Assembly: GCF_018991925.1 (NCBI RefSeq)
Contig: NW_024736071.1
Coordinates: 9,567,231 to 9,631,230, forward strand
Reading direction: 5' to 3'
Length of the DNA: 64,000 bases
Source: Homarus americanus
Lineage: Eukaryota > Arthropoda > Malacostraca > Decapoda > Nephropidae
Part shown: positions 13,325 to 30,671 of the stretch, piece by piece
Layout: each line of letters begins with the position of its first letter
Position numbering within the stretch: position 1 is the stretch's first letter
Position numbers and translations under genes: made by a program
The notes under the pieces: generated by a model
What the model was told of the DNA's origin: nothing
The model's database searches: none
The model's input: the letters and a program-made list of their open reading frames with translations, nothing else

Positions 13325-13760
13325 TTTACAACTCTGATCCCCAGGCAACCAAAGCAGGGTGGATGTAGCAGTGCTTTTTGCTCCGATAGCATCCCACAGG
13401 GCGAGAGGCAGCTGTTTTCACCACAGCATCACCATGCATATTTCCCTACTCCCCCACATGGGCTGGAATCCAGTAAAAACTCACTTTCTGGCCCTGACAT
13501 TGGATAAGAAACAGCCACTGTAAAATATCTACAAGTAAGGGAAGTAGCGATGTGACACAAGCAAAGTCCAGGAGAGCACTGCAAAAATCTCTATAAATTT
13601 CAAATTCACTATGAGGTTGGGTAAAAATAATCTTGAGGGCAAGTAAAATACCTGAAAGCTTTGCCTTAAAAATAGATGCTATAATGAGGAGACTACTGTC
13701 CTGATATAAGTCAGGAAATACTACCCCAAAACCCACCCCTACATTTGATTTAAGAGCCAT
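13325..13760 (-). pseudogene. LINE ribonuclease H fragment
   Basis: On the minus strand: SNVGVGFGVVFPD, then SGILLALKII, IYRDFCSALLDF, ILQWLFLIQCQGQ and VSFYWIPAHVGE, followed after a stop by GNMHGDAV. This is the order of a type-I RNase H domain as found after the reverse transcriptase in Jockey/I-type LINEs. The expected acidic residue in IYSDS is altered here (IYRDF), and a stop follows the HVG motif, so it is dead. No reverse transcriptase is present: it is a short fragment on the same strand as the host gene. Confidence 0.8.
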
Positions 13761-14085
13761 CAGTGTAAACAGGGACAGTATATATTTTAATACTAAGTAA
13801 GATAATACATTTTAAATAAAAAATATTACAGTAAGGTATTGCAATTTTTCTTTACAAATAAGTGGGGTATGGTTTGTGAATATCACATAGAGGTGTTAAA
13901 ATACCATTTGTGAATAAGTGCGGTTGTGAACATCGTGGTTGCAAATAGCGAGGTATTCATGTACTGTATGTGTTTCAAACCACAAATTTTTTTACTAAAA
14001 ATAAATTATAAATGCAAACAGAAAGGTCAGAGGTTAATGAAACAGAAGGAAAAAAGAGATAGAGTATATAGACACAAATGAATAC
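13761..14085. other. Intronic DNA, nothing recognised
   Basis: AT-rich sequence with short phrases (gtgaatatc, gaacatcgtgg, aaatagcgaggtattcatgtactgta) that resemble a decayed Tigger terminus at about 13862-13970, but no partner end is visible. Confidence 0.4.
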
Positions 14086-14306
14086 CTTGGTGACATGCCT
14101 CCTTTGAGATCTTTACTAGAATTATTTTTTCTCGATGCAGCTGCTGCTCTTAAATGTAGTTTCCGTGAAGCAGGATTCATGTCAGAGATGGTGTGTCCTC
14201 TATCTCTTCGCATGGGTCGTGGGGAACTGTCATCAACTCCCTCAATGTTTGAAGAACCCAAGATACCACTGCTTGATGAAATACTGCTATTACTTCCACA
14301 GCTTTT
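14086..14306 (-). CDS. TSC2: Tuberin exon carrying the conserved Akt-site region
   Basis: A 221-bp exon with acceptor ctctttacag and donor CCAAG then gtattc; phase 0 in, phase 2 out. It begins KSCGSNSSISSSSGIL and contains RRDRGHTISDMNPASRK, then KDLKGGMSP. The GHTISD stretch aligns with GYTISD of human tuberin, whose Thr1462 is an Akt target; the RxRxxT context is retained here (RDRGHT). The Ser-rich beginning and basic end match the linker before the RapGAP domain. Confidence 0.94.
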
Positions 14307-15497
14307 CTGTAAAGAGTTAAACTGGGTTTTAAATTTCAATAAACAGCAAGGCTGTGCCAGTGCTATCATCAAATGTTTTTGGGGTTCCTTTAATTTACTT
14401 GTATTTCATACCTACTTACTGCTTTGAAAATGTTTTGATCATTTCTTGTGGATGTTTTCAGGAATATCCATACTAATTTGGTTCATACTTCAGTCCAATG
14501 TGGGATATTATTTACCACCATCTGCATCCAATAAGCTTATGTTTCATTAGGAAGGGGAGAACTGAAGTAAGTGGCAAAAGAAGGATTGATTATGAAATCC
14601 CAATTCATGGATGACCCCATGACTAGAGAGCCAAATATGCTGTAGTGCCCACACTAAGCCACAAATAGAATAAGTTGAAAATTATTAGTTTCTTAAGAGT
14701 TTGATACACTGTACAGATGGAATGGATTCACAGTTTTAGTTTCAGTCAAAAATTTTGAAGAATTATGCTGGATACGTATCACGTACAGTATTTCAGATAT
14801 ACGAGGCTGCTGCAGACATGAGGTACATATACTAAATTCCACCTCTTACGTCTGGCTCCTTCTCCTTCCCCTTACCTTAAAACTCCTTTCGGCAAGGGAC
14901 GGTAGTTTGTAAGTTTACCAACCCAGCGCTTTTGAACGAATCAAGATGTTGATGCTGTGAACCTGCCCAGAGTTTCTTATAGTGTGATGGACATAAGTAC
15001 CCCAGAACAGAAGAGCCGGGCCTCAATCTAATCTGTGATCTCTCTCCTCAGAGATTCTTCCCTCATTGAAAGCTGCGCTATATAACCTAAGTATCATCTG
15101 ACATGAGTACTAAGTGTTGTGAACTACAATATTGAAACCGACATTTAGTTGTGTAAAGCAGTCAATTCCAGCCATATAACTTATTGTGAGTTTGGTTGAG
15201 TTGTATATAAATTTGCTGCTGTTGTTCAGAAAGTTAAAACTAACTAAAGTCTTTGAGAAGTTTAAGTGAAGAGACATTATTAGTGAATCTTGACCCATCA
15301 TCTACGTTCCAACATTGTCTAAGAGATGACCATGGTTATAATGTGTTTCAAGTGGCTACATGCCATGTGTTGTAACTAAGATTCATAATTAAGCCTAGTC
15401 TGGTTTATTTTATCGTATATCTCATCATGTCCAGATAATTTGTCTTATTACTAAAGTACCTAACTTGTCTAAAGCCTAAGACTGGCATAGTATAGTA
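14307..15497. other. Intronic DNA, nothing recognised
   Basis: About 1.2 kb of ordinary AT-rich intron sequence. I found no TIR, no convincing exon and no RNA gene. Confidence 0.5.
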
Positions 15498-15931
15498 CAG
15501 GTTGTACCTCTCTAGTCCGGCATTCTGTGGTCCGGAAACTCCCGTGGTCCGGAACGATTTTAGTTTGTCCAATAAGTAGATAGGCAGTTTTTCTTTTTTT
15601 TTTTACTTATCTGAATTATTATTATTATTACAGGAGAATTAAATTTTTGCCCCTCAGGCCCCAATGTGGGTCAGTGACCTATGCCCGGGTGGGCAAATCC
15701 TTAAAAAAAAAAAAAAAAAAAAATCCGCGGGAAATTAAGGTTTGTCTACATCTGGCAGTTCGGCTGCTCTCTCTCTCTCTCTGCTTGTCTATACAGAGTA
15801 CAACATTTAACCCTTCAATATATATGAGCAGTAAATAAATGTTGCTTTCATATTCTTATGCAGAGTAATGACGATATATTTTCACATGTGCGCACTTACA
15901 TACGATCAGTCTCACTTTTTTTTTACCATTA

Positions 15932-17983
<2,052 letters not shown>

Positions 17984-19025
17984 TAATGGTTAGCTACTTA
18001 TATTGTTCCATTTATTAACATTAAATAACATTACAGGTACTTCAAGCAACCATATTCATTTTTTACATTAATTTTACTACAGCTTAACTCAGGGTCTCAT
18101 TTTCTTCAGTTTTATATGTAGAACCAATCAGTCACTGGTTTCGTAAGCTTTAACATAAACAATGCCGGCAGCCGTCTCGTCTCCTCTAATATTCCACGTA
18201 TTATTAATAAATTGTATTGTTAATTTTGCACACACGTACATTAATTCAATAAAAACAAATTCAGAAACATTAATCAAAATATATATGAACAGTAAATAAG
18301 TGTTGCTTTCATATTCTTATGTAAAGTAATGATGATATGTTTTCTCGTGTGCGCATGCGCACTTACATATGCGATCTCTCTTTTTCTTTACCATTATCGT
18401 TAGCTACTTCTATTGTTCCATTTATTAACATTAAATAACATTACTTAAAACAACCATATTAATTTTACTACAGCTACAACCAAGGTCTTATTTTCTTCAG
18501 TTTTATATGTAGAACCAGTCAGTCACTGGTTTTGTAATCAACGAAAACAATGCTGTGTCATTTCCTCGTGTGTTTTAATATTCTATGTATTATTAATGAA
18601 CTGTATTGCTCATTTTGCACACATAAACATTAATTCAATAAAAAAGACATTCAGTAATGAACAATAATGAATCTTTTGTACATAAAAGAAATGACGCTGT
18701 TTACACGATTATGCACGTCGTCTGCACGTTGGCGGGCCGTTCAAACCCGACGAAATTCAAGTTTCCGGCATCAAAATTTTTATTTATTTATTTTTTTGTG
18801 TGTTCCAATAAAATACGTTAAGAATTAAAAACTCGCGAAATTTGAGAAGCTACTATACGACATTTAACCCTTCAATATGTCTTCAAAGAGACCATGATGC
18901 AGAGAAAGTGGTGCTAGTGCTTCCAGGCATAAGCACAAGTCACTATCTATCCAGGAAAAGGGTGAATTTCCATGGTCCGGCACCGGTCAGGTCCCGAGGT
19001 TGCCGGACTAGAGAGGTACAACCTG

Positions 19026-20036
19026 TATCTCTTAACTAAAGTCATCTGATTCATTTGTCATATCACTTAAGTACATATAATATCTCGAGTCTTGAAAAGT
19101 TTATATATTCATGTACCTAAGGTCTGCATGATTTATCTCATAATTTAGGTACACAACCAGTCTAAAGTTCACACTGGTTTCTTGTCTTGTTTCTTAATCA
19201 AGTGATTAATGTTAATTCAAGGTGTCTTTAGTTTTCTGAATTTATAATTCATTTATATTGCCTATTATTAATTACAAAGTGTTGCTTCTGTTAATTTTTT
19301 TTATAATCAAAGTTTTGTTTCTGTATAAGATTTCCTTCTCCTCTACCATTTGTTGATTTTTTTTAAAGATCTTCAGCGATAATCTTTACCATTGCCAATC
19401 TGAGGCAAATTTTTATCTCGCATATTGTATTCATAGCTTTCCTATCTCCAGTTACTAATTCAGACTAGGCAAAATCCCCTGGACTAAAATGCTAAATGAA
19501 CAATTTGGAAAGAATAGGAATACATGAGAACTTGATACTGAACTTGTGAACAAGTATCTAGCAATACAGATTCAGCAATATTGAGTGAAGGAAATGGTGG
19601 TGGTAAGGTTTACTCTGTGATTTTGTGGAATTGAACAATATAAAGAGTCCCCAAGATCATTATTAAAACCTCAAGATATGACATTTGACAGGCATAGTTC
19701 TGTCACTCACTATGATATCATGACGTCACACCTTCACCCTTCAGTAGCACCTGAAACTCTTGACAAATTATGTTTGCAACAGGAAGGTAAAATTTATGTA
19801 TTAAGTTCGAGTCATCAATGTTGGGGTATTCCTAGTTTTAAATTCATAGACTATATTTGACTCACCTAGGACAGATGTGAGGTTATAAATAGCCTATTAG
19901 TTGAAATGAATATTTTGTGGAGATAGGTTATGTATCCACTTATTTTTCCAGCTCTTGAATCATTCAGAAATGTGGAAAATATTTTCTTCGTAATTCCACC
20001 CACAGAGAGGATGACTTATAAATAAAAATAGTGTAC
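19026..20036. other. Intronic DNA, nothing recognised
   Basis: About 1 kb of AT-rich intron. The 60-codon open frame at 19678-19860 has no recognisable features and is probably chance. Confidence 0.5.
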
Positions 20037-20130
20037 CGTTTGGAAGGCTGAAGTGTGGCGCACTCGAGTAGATGGGACAGGTGGTGGTGAGGTTGAGCCC
20101 ACACTGCCTCCTCCTGTCATTGATTCAAAC
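20037..20130 (-). CDS. TSC2: Tuberin exon: short Ser/Pro-rich linker exon
   Basis: A 94-bp exon too short to stand out as a frame. The acceptor is tttcttatag; the donor is AAACG then gtacac. It enters in phase 2 (AG plus G gives Arg) and leaves in phase 0, which fits its neighbours exactly. It reads FESMTGGGSVGSTSPPPVP then STRVRHTSAFQT; the SPPPVPS part resembles KPPPLPRS in the corresponding human linker. RVRHTS fits an RxRxxS basophilic kinase motif. Confidence 0.88.
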
Positions 20131-20867
20131 CTATAAGAAAGAAAACACCTTTAATAAACTTGAAGACAAATTAAAAAGTTATAAGAGAATTTGTTGAAAA
20201 AATAAATAAATAAAATCAAAGCTGGTTAGTATATTAGAAGAAAAAATTAGTGAATAAAAGATATTTCTAAACCCACTTCATAATCTTAACTGTTTCTCTA
20301 TAATAAGGATCATATTATGCATGATGGTTAACTACACATGTATCACTACTGTGTGTGTGATGAAAAAACCACTGAATAATGGCAGGAGAGAAAACAATGG
20401 GTGGACTGAGAAAGACATGGAAAAGCAGAACCTTGTCAAAGAAGGCAAAAATGGGGATGGGTGTGCAGGGGATTTTTTAGGATTACCATACATGGGTGGG
20501 AAGCAGGACTCTAGATGTAATGGGATGGAAAAAATTAGAAGTGACCAAAAAGGAGTGCTTGAGAGCAATATGTTGGGTAAATAAGATGCAGAGGATAAGA
20601 AATGCAGAAATAAGGAAGCAAAGGAAATGCCAAAAAAATTAATCTGGGTCTGCTCAGGTATGCATATTAAGAGAATGGAAAGTGAGAAAGATTTGTAGTG
20701 TAAAATTAAGAGTTTGGTGGTAGTAGAGAGAGGACAAGACCAAATAGATGAAAGGATGAGGTGAAGGATACACAATAAAAGAGGGGGAGTGATATCAAGA
20801 AGGCAGCAGTGCAAATGATTTAACAGAGAGCTTGGCATCAAATGATTTTGGGGAAAGTTATGTTACT
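20131..20867. other. Intronic DNA, nothing recognised
   Basis: Contains a purine-rich stretch (about 20380-20790) that yields long overlapping frames on both strands through base composition. No domain or splice context supports a gene. Confidence 0.5.
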
Positions 20868-21095
20868 ATAATCACTTTACACTAGCTAGGCCCAGAAGCC
20901 ACACCCCCTTTCTACGCTAAAAAGTAGCCGATTGGTCCATAAAAAGTGTTCGTTTATCTCTGCATTTATCATACTAATATGTTCACAATTTATAATTAGA
21001 CCTGTTCTTCTCAATAATAATGTTAAAAATTACGAACATAAAAATGCAAATGATTTCAAGGCATTAGCACTTCAACGAGGATGTTAAAAATGTTA
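20868..21095 (-). repeat. Dispersed repeat D1, copy 1
   Basis: ataatcactttacactagct through aggatgttaaaaatgttaaaa matches the reverse complement of 30040-30270 at about 75-80 percent by eye. It includes the phrase agaagccacaccccct and the block atgcaaatgatttcaaggca. No TIR or TA ends are seen, so its class is unknown. Confidence 0.75.
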
Positions 21096-21449
21096 AAATA
21101 TGTACGTATTCCGAATGGTCGAAGTCAAGGATAAAAAAGATGCATTCGGATGAAGCTTATCTATTATTTCTTTGTTTTATAGCAAACAGAAACACATAAC
21201 ACCAAACATGGAGCACAATAGACAATTACCTACAGTTTGTAAAGGCTAGATATATCGCAAATCATTGTTTAACTGAAAAAAAATTATAAACATACACGAA
21301 GTACGTGGGGAGGTACGCTCAGGGGAGCAGCCATAAGGGCGGAGCAAATTGCAAAGCTGCCAATAACCTTTTACACCAAAGGGGGGCAACTCGGAAGGAG
21401 CGGCAAATCTATCACAAGGAGCCCAAATTTTAGAATTGGATTCTTGAAC

Positions 21450-21649
21450 GAATTACCTCCCATAAGGATTTTCAGTTCGATTAAGGAATAAAACTTTGAT
21501 TAACGAAATCCTTACGACAAACACGTTTTGTTGTGCGCATCAGCTGATTGGCTAGTCCGCCAATACAGTAATTGGTTCTATGTTCACATTCGTTTCCAGT
21601 GGAGTAAATATCAAGAAAGTTGGTCTCTTGAATATTTCTGCATTTTTTA
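21450..21649 (-). mobile_element. Tig5 terminal fragment, decayed
   Basis: From gaattacctcccataagg to cattttttat this matches the right half of Tig5 in reverse (aacgaaatccttacgac, ggctagtccgccaatacag). The outer TIR is missing; the fragment runs directly into the Tig1 end at 21652. Confidence 0.75.
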
Positions 21650-22476
21650 TACAGTAGTAGCCCGATAAATTCCATTAGAGACTGACCCTACCCCCAAACT
21701 CCACTTTTTCCGACACAATACCTATGTTGTAGTAAAAATAACATCTTAATTTTATGATGGTATGCACACACAATTAATATTTAAGAGAAATACAGTCACC
21801 AGGTTAATGTCCATTCAAATAATGGACTCAACGCCCCCACCCCCCTCTTCCCAGCTCACTGGCTCCTACCTCTCTGAGAAATGTTTGGGTGAAAACACTA
21901 GATTTTAACGTATAGTAATAAATAATGCCTCAGACTAAAGTTAGGATAATATAATTGACATTTCTGGATTCCTTGCAGGCCAGGGAATATTTTGAATGTA
22001 AACTTCATATATTTTGCACAAAAGATAAAATATTTGCTTTGTGTAAACCAAATTATTACATTAGATCTAAAATTTGTATGTCTAATGCAAAATCCATGAT
22101 ATTTATATTCAAAATGATCATCATATTGTAAGAATTCAAGCAATGTAAATTATATTCTGGCCGGGTAATTTGTATGAATTTTATGAGCTAAAACAAATAT
22201 CTACAGTTAATAAAAAAAAAATATTCTTCACCGACACTATCTGTCAATCAAAATACCCAACCTCGCCTCCCCCCTCTTCCCACCATGCCAGCTGGGTCGG
22301 TCGGTCCCTCTCTGCCCCCCACCTTCCCTCCCTACCAGAGAAATGTTTGGGAGAAAACAGTATATTTACATTTTTATTAATAAATAATACCTCAGACTAA
22401 AGTTAGGATAATATGATTGACATTTCTGGATTCCTTGCAGGTCAGGGAATATTTTGAATGTAAACTTCATATAGTA

Positions 22477-23099
22477 CAGTATTACCCCGCTTTACGCGGT
22501 TTCACTTAACGCGATTTCTCATATACGCGGTGCCTCGCCAGAACCGAACTTTCACTTAACGCAGTTCATCTACTCATATACGCGGGAAGCGGCGCGGGCA
22601 CGATGCGCACAAGGTCGCCCAGTCATCAAAACATTACCAAGTTCATCACCCGCCACCCACCACAGCCGGCCCAAGTCAGTGATAGTGATAATTATAGTGA
22701 GGATATGGACTTATATGGACTTTGAGGGGTTTGACAAAGAAGCCCTGCAAGCCTCTGTGGTGGATAGTGATACAATTGATACAAGTGATACAGATGAGGG
22801 CCAATTATCTGCCCTCTGCCTCGGAACCAACCCCCCATCCCCGTGTGCCCAGCCATCTTTTCTACTAATGTAAGTGTTAAAAAACCTAATATTATTGATA
22901 TTTCTCTTAATTATTATGTGTGTGTGCATACCATCATAAAGTTAAGATAATATTTTTACTACAACATAGTTGTGTGTCGTCAAAAAGTGGAGTTTGGGGG
23001 TCGGTCCAGTCTCTATTGGAATTAATCCCATATGTTCTGTTGTTCACTTAACGCGGTACCCTGTGGGTTCAATTGACCGCGTAAAGCGGGGTACAACTG
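22477..23099 (+). mobile_element. Tig1 deletion derivative nested in the foldback Tig1
   Basis: The A end (cagtattaccccgctttacg) is at the left and the B end (gtaaagcggggtacaactg) at the right; TA flanks both (22475-22476, 23100-23101). The host reads cttcatata before and tattttgcac after; sister units read cttcatatattttgcac uninterrupted. The interior keeps only the C-terminal end of the transposase gene. Confidence 0.9.
22603..22873 (+). pseudogene. C-terminal scrap of the Tig1 transposase
   Basis: In one frame SPSHQNITKFITRHPPQPAQ, matching RQKNITEFFARNPPQPAQ of the intact enzyme at 3413-5317; after a one-base shift it continues DFEGFDKEALQASVVDSD, matching the final FEGFVREAL segment. 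The PIP-box glutamine is now His and the second aromatic is Ile. Only the last 60-80 codons remain, so it has no catalytic role. Confidence 0.8.
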
Positions 23100-24315
23100 T
23101 ATTTTGCACAAAAGATAAAATATTTGCTTTGTGTAAACTAAATTATTACATAAGATCTAAACTTTGTATGTCTAATGCAAAATCCATGATGTTTATATTC
23201 AAAATGATCATCATATTGTTAGAATTCCAGCAATGTAAATTATATTATGGCCGGGTAATTTGTATGAATTTTATGAGCAAAAACAAATAACTTCAGGAAA
23301 TAAAAAAAAAAATATTCTTCACTGACACTATCTGTCAATCAAAATACCCCACTTCCGCCCTAGCTGGGTCGGTCCCTCCCTCCCTACCCCCCAGCTCCCT
23401 CCTTCCCAGAGAAATGTTTGGGAGAAAACAGTATATTTACATTTTAAGTAATAAATAATAACTCAGACTAAAGTTAGGATAATATAATTGACATTTCTGG
23501 ATTCCTTGCAGGTCAGGGAATATTTTGAATGTAAACTTCATATATTTTGCACAAAAGATAAAATATTTGCTTATTTTCATGATCTCCTTGAATTACATCT
23601 AAAATTTGTATTTCTAATGCAAATGTTAAGTTGTTTATATTTAAAATGATCACCAGCATGGGAAGAGAGGGGGGGGGGGGGAGGTGGGGTATTTTGATTG
23701 ACAGATAGTGTCTGGGTGAGTAATAACATGTTTATTTACTGAAGATATTAGTTTTAGCTCATAAAATTCATACATATTACCCGGCCAGAATATAATTTAT
23801 ATTGCTGGAATTCTTATAAGATTTTGATTATTTTAAATATAAACATCAAAGGTTTGCATTAGACATACAAATTTCAGATCTAATTTAAGAATTTTGATTA
23901 CAAAGCCCAAATTTTATCTTTTGTGCAAAATATATGACGTTTATGTTCAAAATATTCCTGGCCTTGCAAGGAATCCAGCAATGTCAATTATATTATCCTA
24001 ACTTTAGTTGAGTGGGAAGGGGGGGAGGGGAGTTGAGTCCATTATTTGAATGGACATTAACCTGGCGACTGTATTTCTCTTAAATATTAATTGTGTGTGC
24101 ATACCATCATAAAATTAATTTGTTATTTTTACTACAATGTAGGTATTATGCCGGTATTGTGTCGGAAAAAGTGGAGTTTGGGGGTCGGCCCAGTCTCTAT
24201 TTCAATTAATCCCATATGTTATGTTATTCCATTTACGCGTTTCACGTTTTACACGCTACTCCGAGGGCTCAATTGACCGCGTAAATCGGGGTATTACTGT
24301 ATACTATATACAGTA

Positions 24316-26097
24316 CAGTGGTCCCTCGGTTAACGAACACAATTCGTTCCAGAAGGTCGTTCATTAACCGAAAATTTCGTTAACCGAAACCATTGTTTCA
24401 ATGGGATATTGGGTAATTGGTTCCAGCTCACAGAAAAGTATATACAAAGTAAAGCCAAAAATGCATAAAGTCAGAAACACTCCTAAAATTCCCCTAAATT
24501 GCCCTTAAATCACTATATATAATGTACATATACACTAGAACTCTTAAATCACTACTGTAATGTGATACAGGTGATTAATTTTATCTCTACAAAATATATG
24601 ATGTTATATTTAAATTTTTCCGTCTTGCAAGGATTTCAGCAATGCAAATTATATTATCCTAACTTTAGTCTGAGATATTATATAAAATAAACACCTTAAA
24701 GCATAAAGAAAACACCAAACTTTTGTCTGGGAACGTAAGGAGGGAGGGAGCCAGCGAGTGGGAAGAGGGGGGGAGCGGGAGGTGAGGTAACAGCAGTGCC
24801 GGATTTAGACCTGTGGAGGCCCATGGGCAGCCTCTTTGTGGAGGCCCCCCTCATTATAACTACCCAAGAGGGTGAGGTGGCGAGTGAAGCGAGCCTAAAC
24901 ATCTGGGAGTTCCGGGGGGCGCTGTAAGCCCCCCGGGAAAATGTTGAAATTTGAACACTTCTTCGGAGAATTTTGAAGCCATATGCAGTTATATTGAGGG
25001 AATTAGAACATTGAGAAATTTTTAATTAACTGTATATTTATTGATAGTGTACAAATTCCCAACACAAACACACACACACACACAAAAGTGAGACATGACT
25101 GGAGTCATTCATGTGGTTTCAAGTCGACCAGCCCTGATATAGCTACTACCGCACATGTCAAAAATTTTCAAGAAACTTCACAGAAAAGAATATATTATTA
25201 TTGCTGAACATAGTTTTACATGATGGAATAGATAAACATGAATTTTAAAGAATGAAAATAAAAATACCTGGTAATTCAAATGAATAAACATATAAATAAA
25301 ATATTGTAATATGTGGAGGCCCCCAGATTGCGGAGGCCCCTCGGCAGCTGCCCACTTTGCCCACTCCTGAATCCGGCCCTGGGTGATAGATAGTGTCTGG
25401 TGAAGTATAATTTGTTTATTTATTTGAGATTTTTGTTTTTAGCTCATAAAATTCATAGAAATTACCTGGCCAGAATATAATTTACATTGCTGGAATTCTT
25501 ATAAGATAGTGATAAATTTGAATATAAACAAGCTAAAATTTGCATTAGACATACAAATTTTAGATCTAATTTAAAATTTCATTAGGGAGAGCAAAAATTT
25601 TATCTTTTGTGCAAAATATATGACGTTTATATTCAAATTATTCCCTGTCTTGCAAGGATTTCAGCATTGCAAATCATATTATCCTAACTTTAGTCTGAGG
25701 TATTATTTATTTTTAAAGCTGTAAACCTAGTCCTTTTCCCCAAACGTTTCTCAGGAAGGTGGGAGAGAGGGATGACATGTTTGACAGTTGGCGCCTGCGG
25801 TGTGAAGTATTTAATTGTTAATTTATGTGCTTTAGATTGAGTTTTTGTTTTTTGCTAATAAAATTTAATAGAAGTGAACGGGGTGAATTTAATTTGCATT
25901 GCTGGAATTCTTATAAAATAGTAATTAATTTGAATGTAAACATAGAAGAGATCACTGAATTGGCTGAGTACCTCCTCAGCTTATCAGATGGTTAAAACAA
26001 AAATGTGATTTTCGTAAGGATTTCGTTAATCGATTTTTTTTTGTTAACCGAATTGAAGATTATTATGGAAGGTAATTCATTAACCGAGGGACCACTG
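24316..26097 (+). mobile_element. Tig5-type element carrying hairpin units
   Basis: The TIR CAGTGGTCCCTCGGTTAACG at 24316 pairs with ttaaccgagggaccactg ending at 26097; TA precedes at 24314-24315. Beyond the ends its interior is not the usual Tig5 interior but the hairpin module (24590-24680, 25430-25720, 25860-25950). A hAT-like element is nested at 24794-25381. Confidence 0.85.
24794..25381 (+). mobile_element. hAT-like non-autonomous element
   Basis: The ends CAGTGCCGGATTTAGAC and ATCCGGCCCTG (inverse of CAGGGCCGGAT) form a short TIR. The eight bases outside are ggtaacag and ggtgatag, which match at six positions and are consistent with an aged 8-bp target duplication. The subterminal words gtggaggcccatgggcagc and cggaggcccctcggcagctg are also inverted. 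At 588 bp it has no transposase. Confidence 0.7.
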
Positions 26098-26121
26098 TGT
26101 GTATATATATATATATATATA

Positions 26122-26860
26122 CAGTAGTACCCCGATTTATGAGGTCAATTGAACCCACGGGGTATCGCGGAAAGTGAAAACCGCATAAAGTGAACAACAG
26201 AACATATGGGATTAATTCCAATAGAGACTGGCCCGACCCCCAAACTCCATTTTTTCCGACACAATACCTATGTTGTAGTAAAAATAACATCTTAATTTTA
26301 TGATGGTATGCTCACACAATTAATATCTAAGAGAAATACAGTCCATTCAAATAATGGACTCAAATCCCACCCCCCCTCTTGCCAGCTCACTAGCTCCTAC
26401 CTCTCTGAGAAATGTTTGAGTGAAACCACTAGATTTTAACGTTTAGTAATAAATAATACCTCAGACTAAAGTTAGGATAATATAATTGACATTTCTAGAT
26501 TCCTTGCAGGTCAGGGAATATTTTGAATGTAAATTTCATATATTTTGCACAAAAGATAAAATATTTGCTTTGTGTAAACCAAATTATTACATTAGATCTA
26601 AAATTTGTATATCTAATGCAAAATCCATGATGTTTATATTCAAAATGATCATCATATTGTAAGAATTCAAGCAATGTAAATTATATTCTGGCCGGGTAAT
26701 TCGTATGAATTTTATGAGCTAAATAAAAAAAAAAAAAAAAAAAATTTTCTTCACCGCATATATGAGTAGATGCACTCTCGGAAAGTGAAAGTCCGGTTCT
26801 GGCAAGGTACCGCATAAATGAGAAATCGCGGAAAGTGAAACCGTGTAAAGCGGGGTAATA
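26122..26860 (-). mobile_element. Tig1 non-autonomous element, one hairpin unit
   Basis: The B end cagtagtaccccgattta is at the left and a decayed A end (aaagcggggtaata) at the right, the last bases lost in a short TA run. One hairpin unit lies between (about 26450-26720). TA microsatellite sequence borders both sides. Confidence 0.82.
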
Positions 26861-26871
26861 ATATATATATA

Positions 26872-29871
<3,000 letters not shown>

Positions 29872-30002
29872 TTAGTTATCGTGATGTAAGGGCAATTCGG
29901 GGATTTTTAGGTGTTTCTGACTTCATGCATTTTTGGCTTTACTTTGTATGCACTTTTTCTGTGAATTGTAACTAATTGTGTTTGTTAATCTAGGGACCAC
30001 TG
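29872..30002 (-). mobile_element. Tig5 solo terminus, decayed
   Basis: The last bases, aattgtgtttgttaatctag and gaccactg, match the inverse of the Tig5 left end. The matching part is only about 50 bp and no partner end is present. Confidence 0.6.
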
Positions 30003-30039
30003 TATTATTTTTGCATTTTCGACATACAACCGTTCGTTA

Positions 30040-30270
30040 TACACATTTTAAAATTTTTAACATCCTCTTTGATGTGCAAGTGCCTTAAAGTCATTTGCAT
30101 TTTTATTTTTGTAATTTTTTACATTATTATAGAGAACAGGTCTGAGAGTAAATAGTGAACACATTAGTATGAATAAATAGACAGCGAAATGAACATTTGA
30201 TAGGAACCAATCAGCTCGCTTATAGAAATGAGGGCGTGGCTTCTGGGACAAGCTAGTGTAAAGTGATTAT
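30040..30270 (+). repeat. Dispersed repeat D1, copy 2
   Basis: An inverted copy of 20868-21095 (see there), with the shared phrases aacatcctctttgatgtgc, catttgcatttttatttttg and gggcgtggcttctggga. It joins directly to repeat D2. Confidence 0.75.
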
Positions 30271-30500
30271 AAAGTATGGTGTTATGCAGCAGTCAGCGCC
30301 TAAGCAAATGGGGCGGCTGTGTTAAACTTTAATTTAGCTGCATATTTTCATATAGATAGTATTTAATAATGTTTTTAATGTATTAGGTAGTAAACTACAT
30401 TAGTTGTGTACTTTTTGTCATGAATTCGGTAGGTATATTTCTGGTTCATGAACTGATTTCATGTTTTGGGGTATTTTTGTCACTGGGGAACTGAACCCTC
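30271..30500 (+). repeat. Dispersed repeat D2, copy 1
   Basis: tgttaaactttaatttagct, gtattaggtagtaaact and ctgatttcatgttttggggt recur in the same order at about 41395-41600. No terminal structure is evident. Confidence 0.7.
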
Positions 30501-30671
30501 TTTTCCCATTTGTGTTGTTATTCGAATGTTTTTTTTTTAACCTAACTCATTTGTATATCAAGGAATACCTGTAAGGTATCTGAAAGTAATTTAGGATAAA
30601 AGTGATTGTGTAGGATAGGGTGGAAGAGGTGGTAAGCCTCCATTTTTCTATCAACATATTAATTCATGATA

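Larger units (their letters stand above)
21652..24299. mobile_element. Tig1 foldback element with two B ends
   Basis: Both termini are the 3' (B) type of Tig1: the left reads cagtagtagcccgata and then the gaccctacccccaaactcc block; the right reads the inverse block and ends cggggtattactg. TA flanks both ends (21650-21651, 24300-24301). Hairpin units run leftward in the first two-thirds and rightward in the last third, so the element is an inverted duplication with a centre near 23645. A smaller Tig1 is nested at 22477-23099. Confidence 0.85.

Noticed and set aside
18842..19039. Frame [20 protein letters not shown], also near 5660-6100, 39664-39852 and 63421-63687
   Set aside because: It is the subterminal part of Tig3 read through its TIR; it recurs only because the element recurs.
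20321..20841. Overlapping frames on both strands
   Set aside because: Due to purine-rich sequence; no domain, splice context or conservation.
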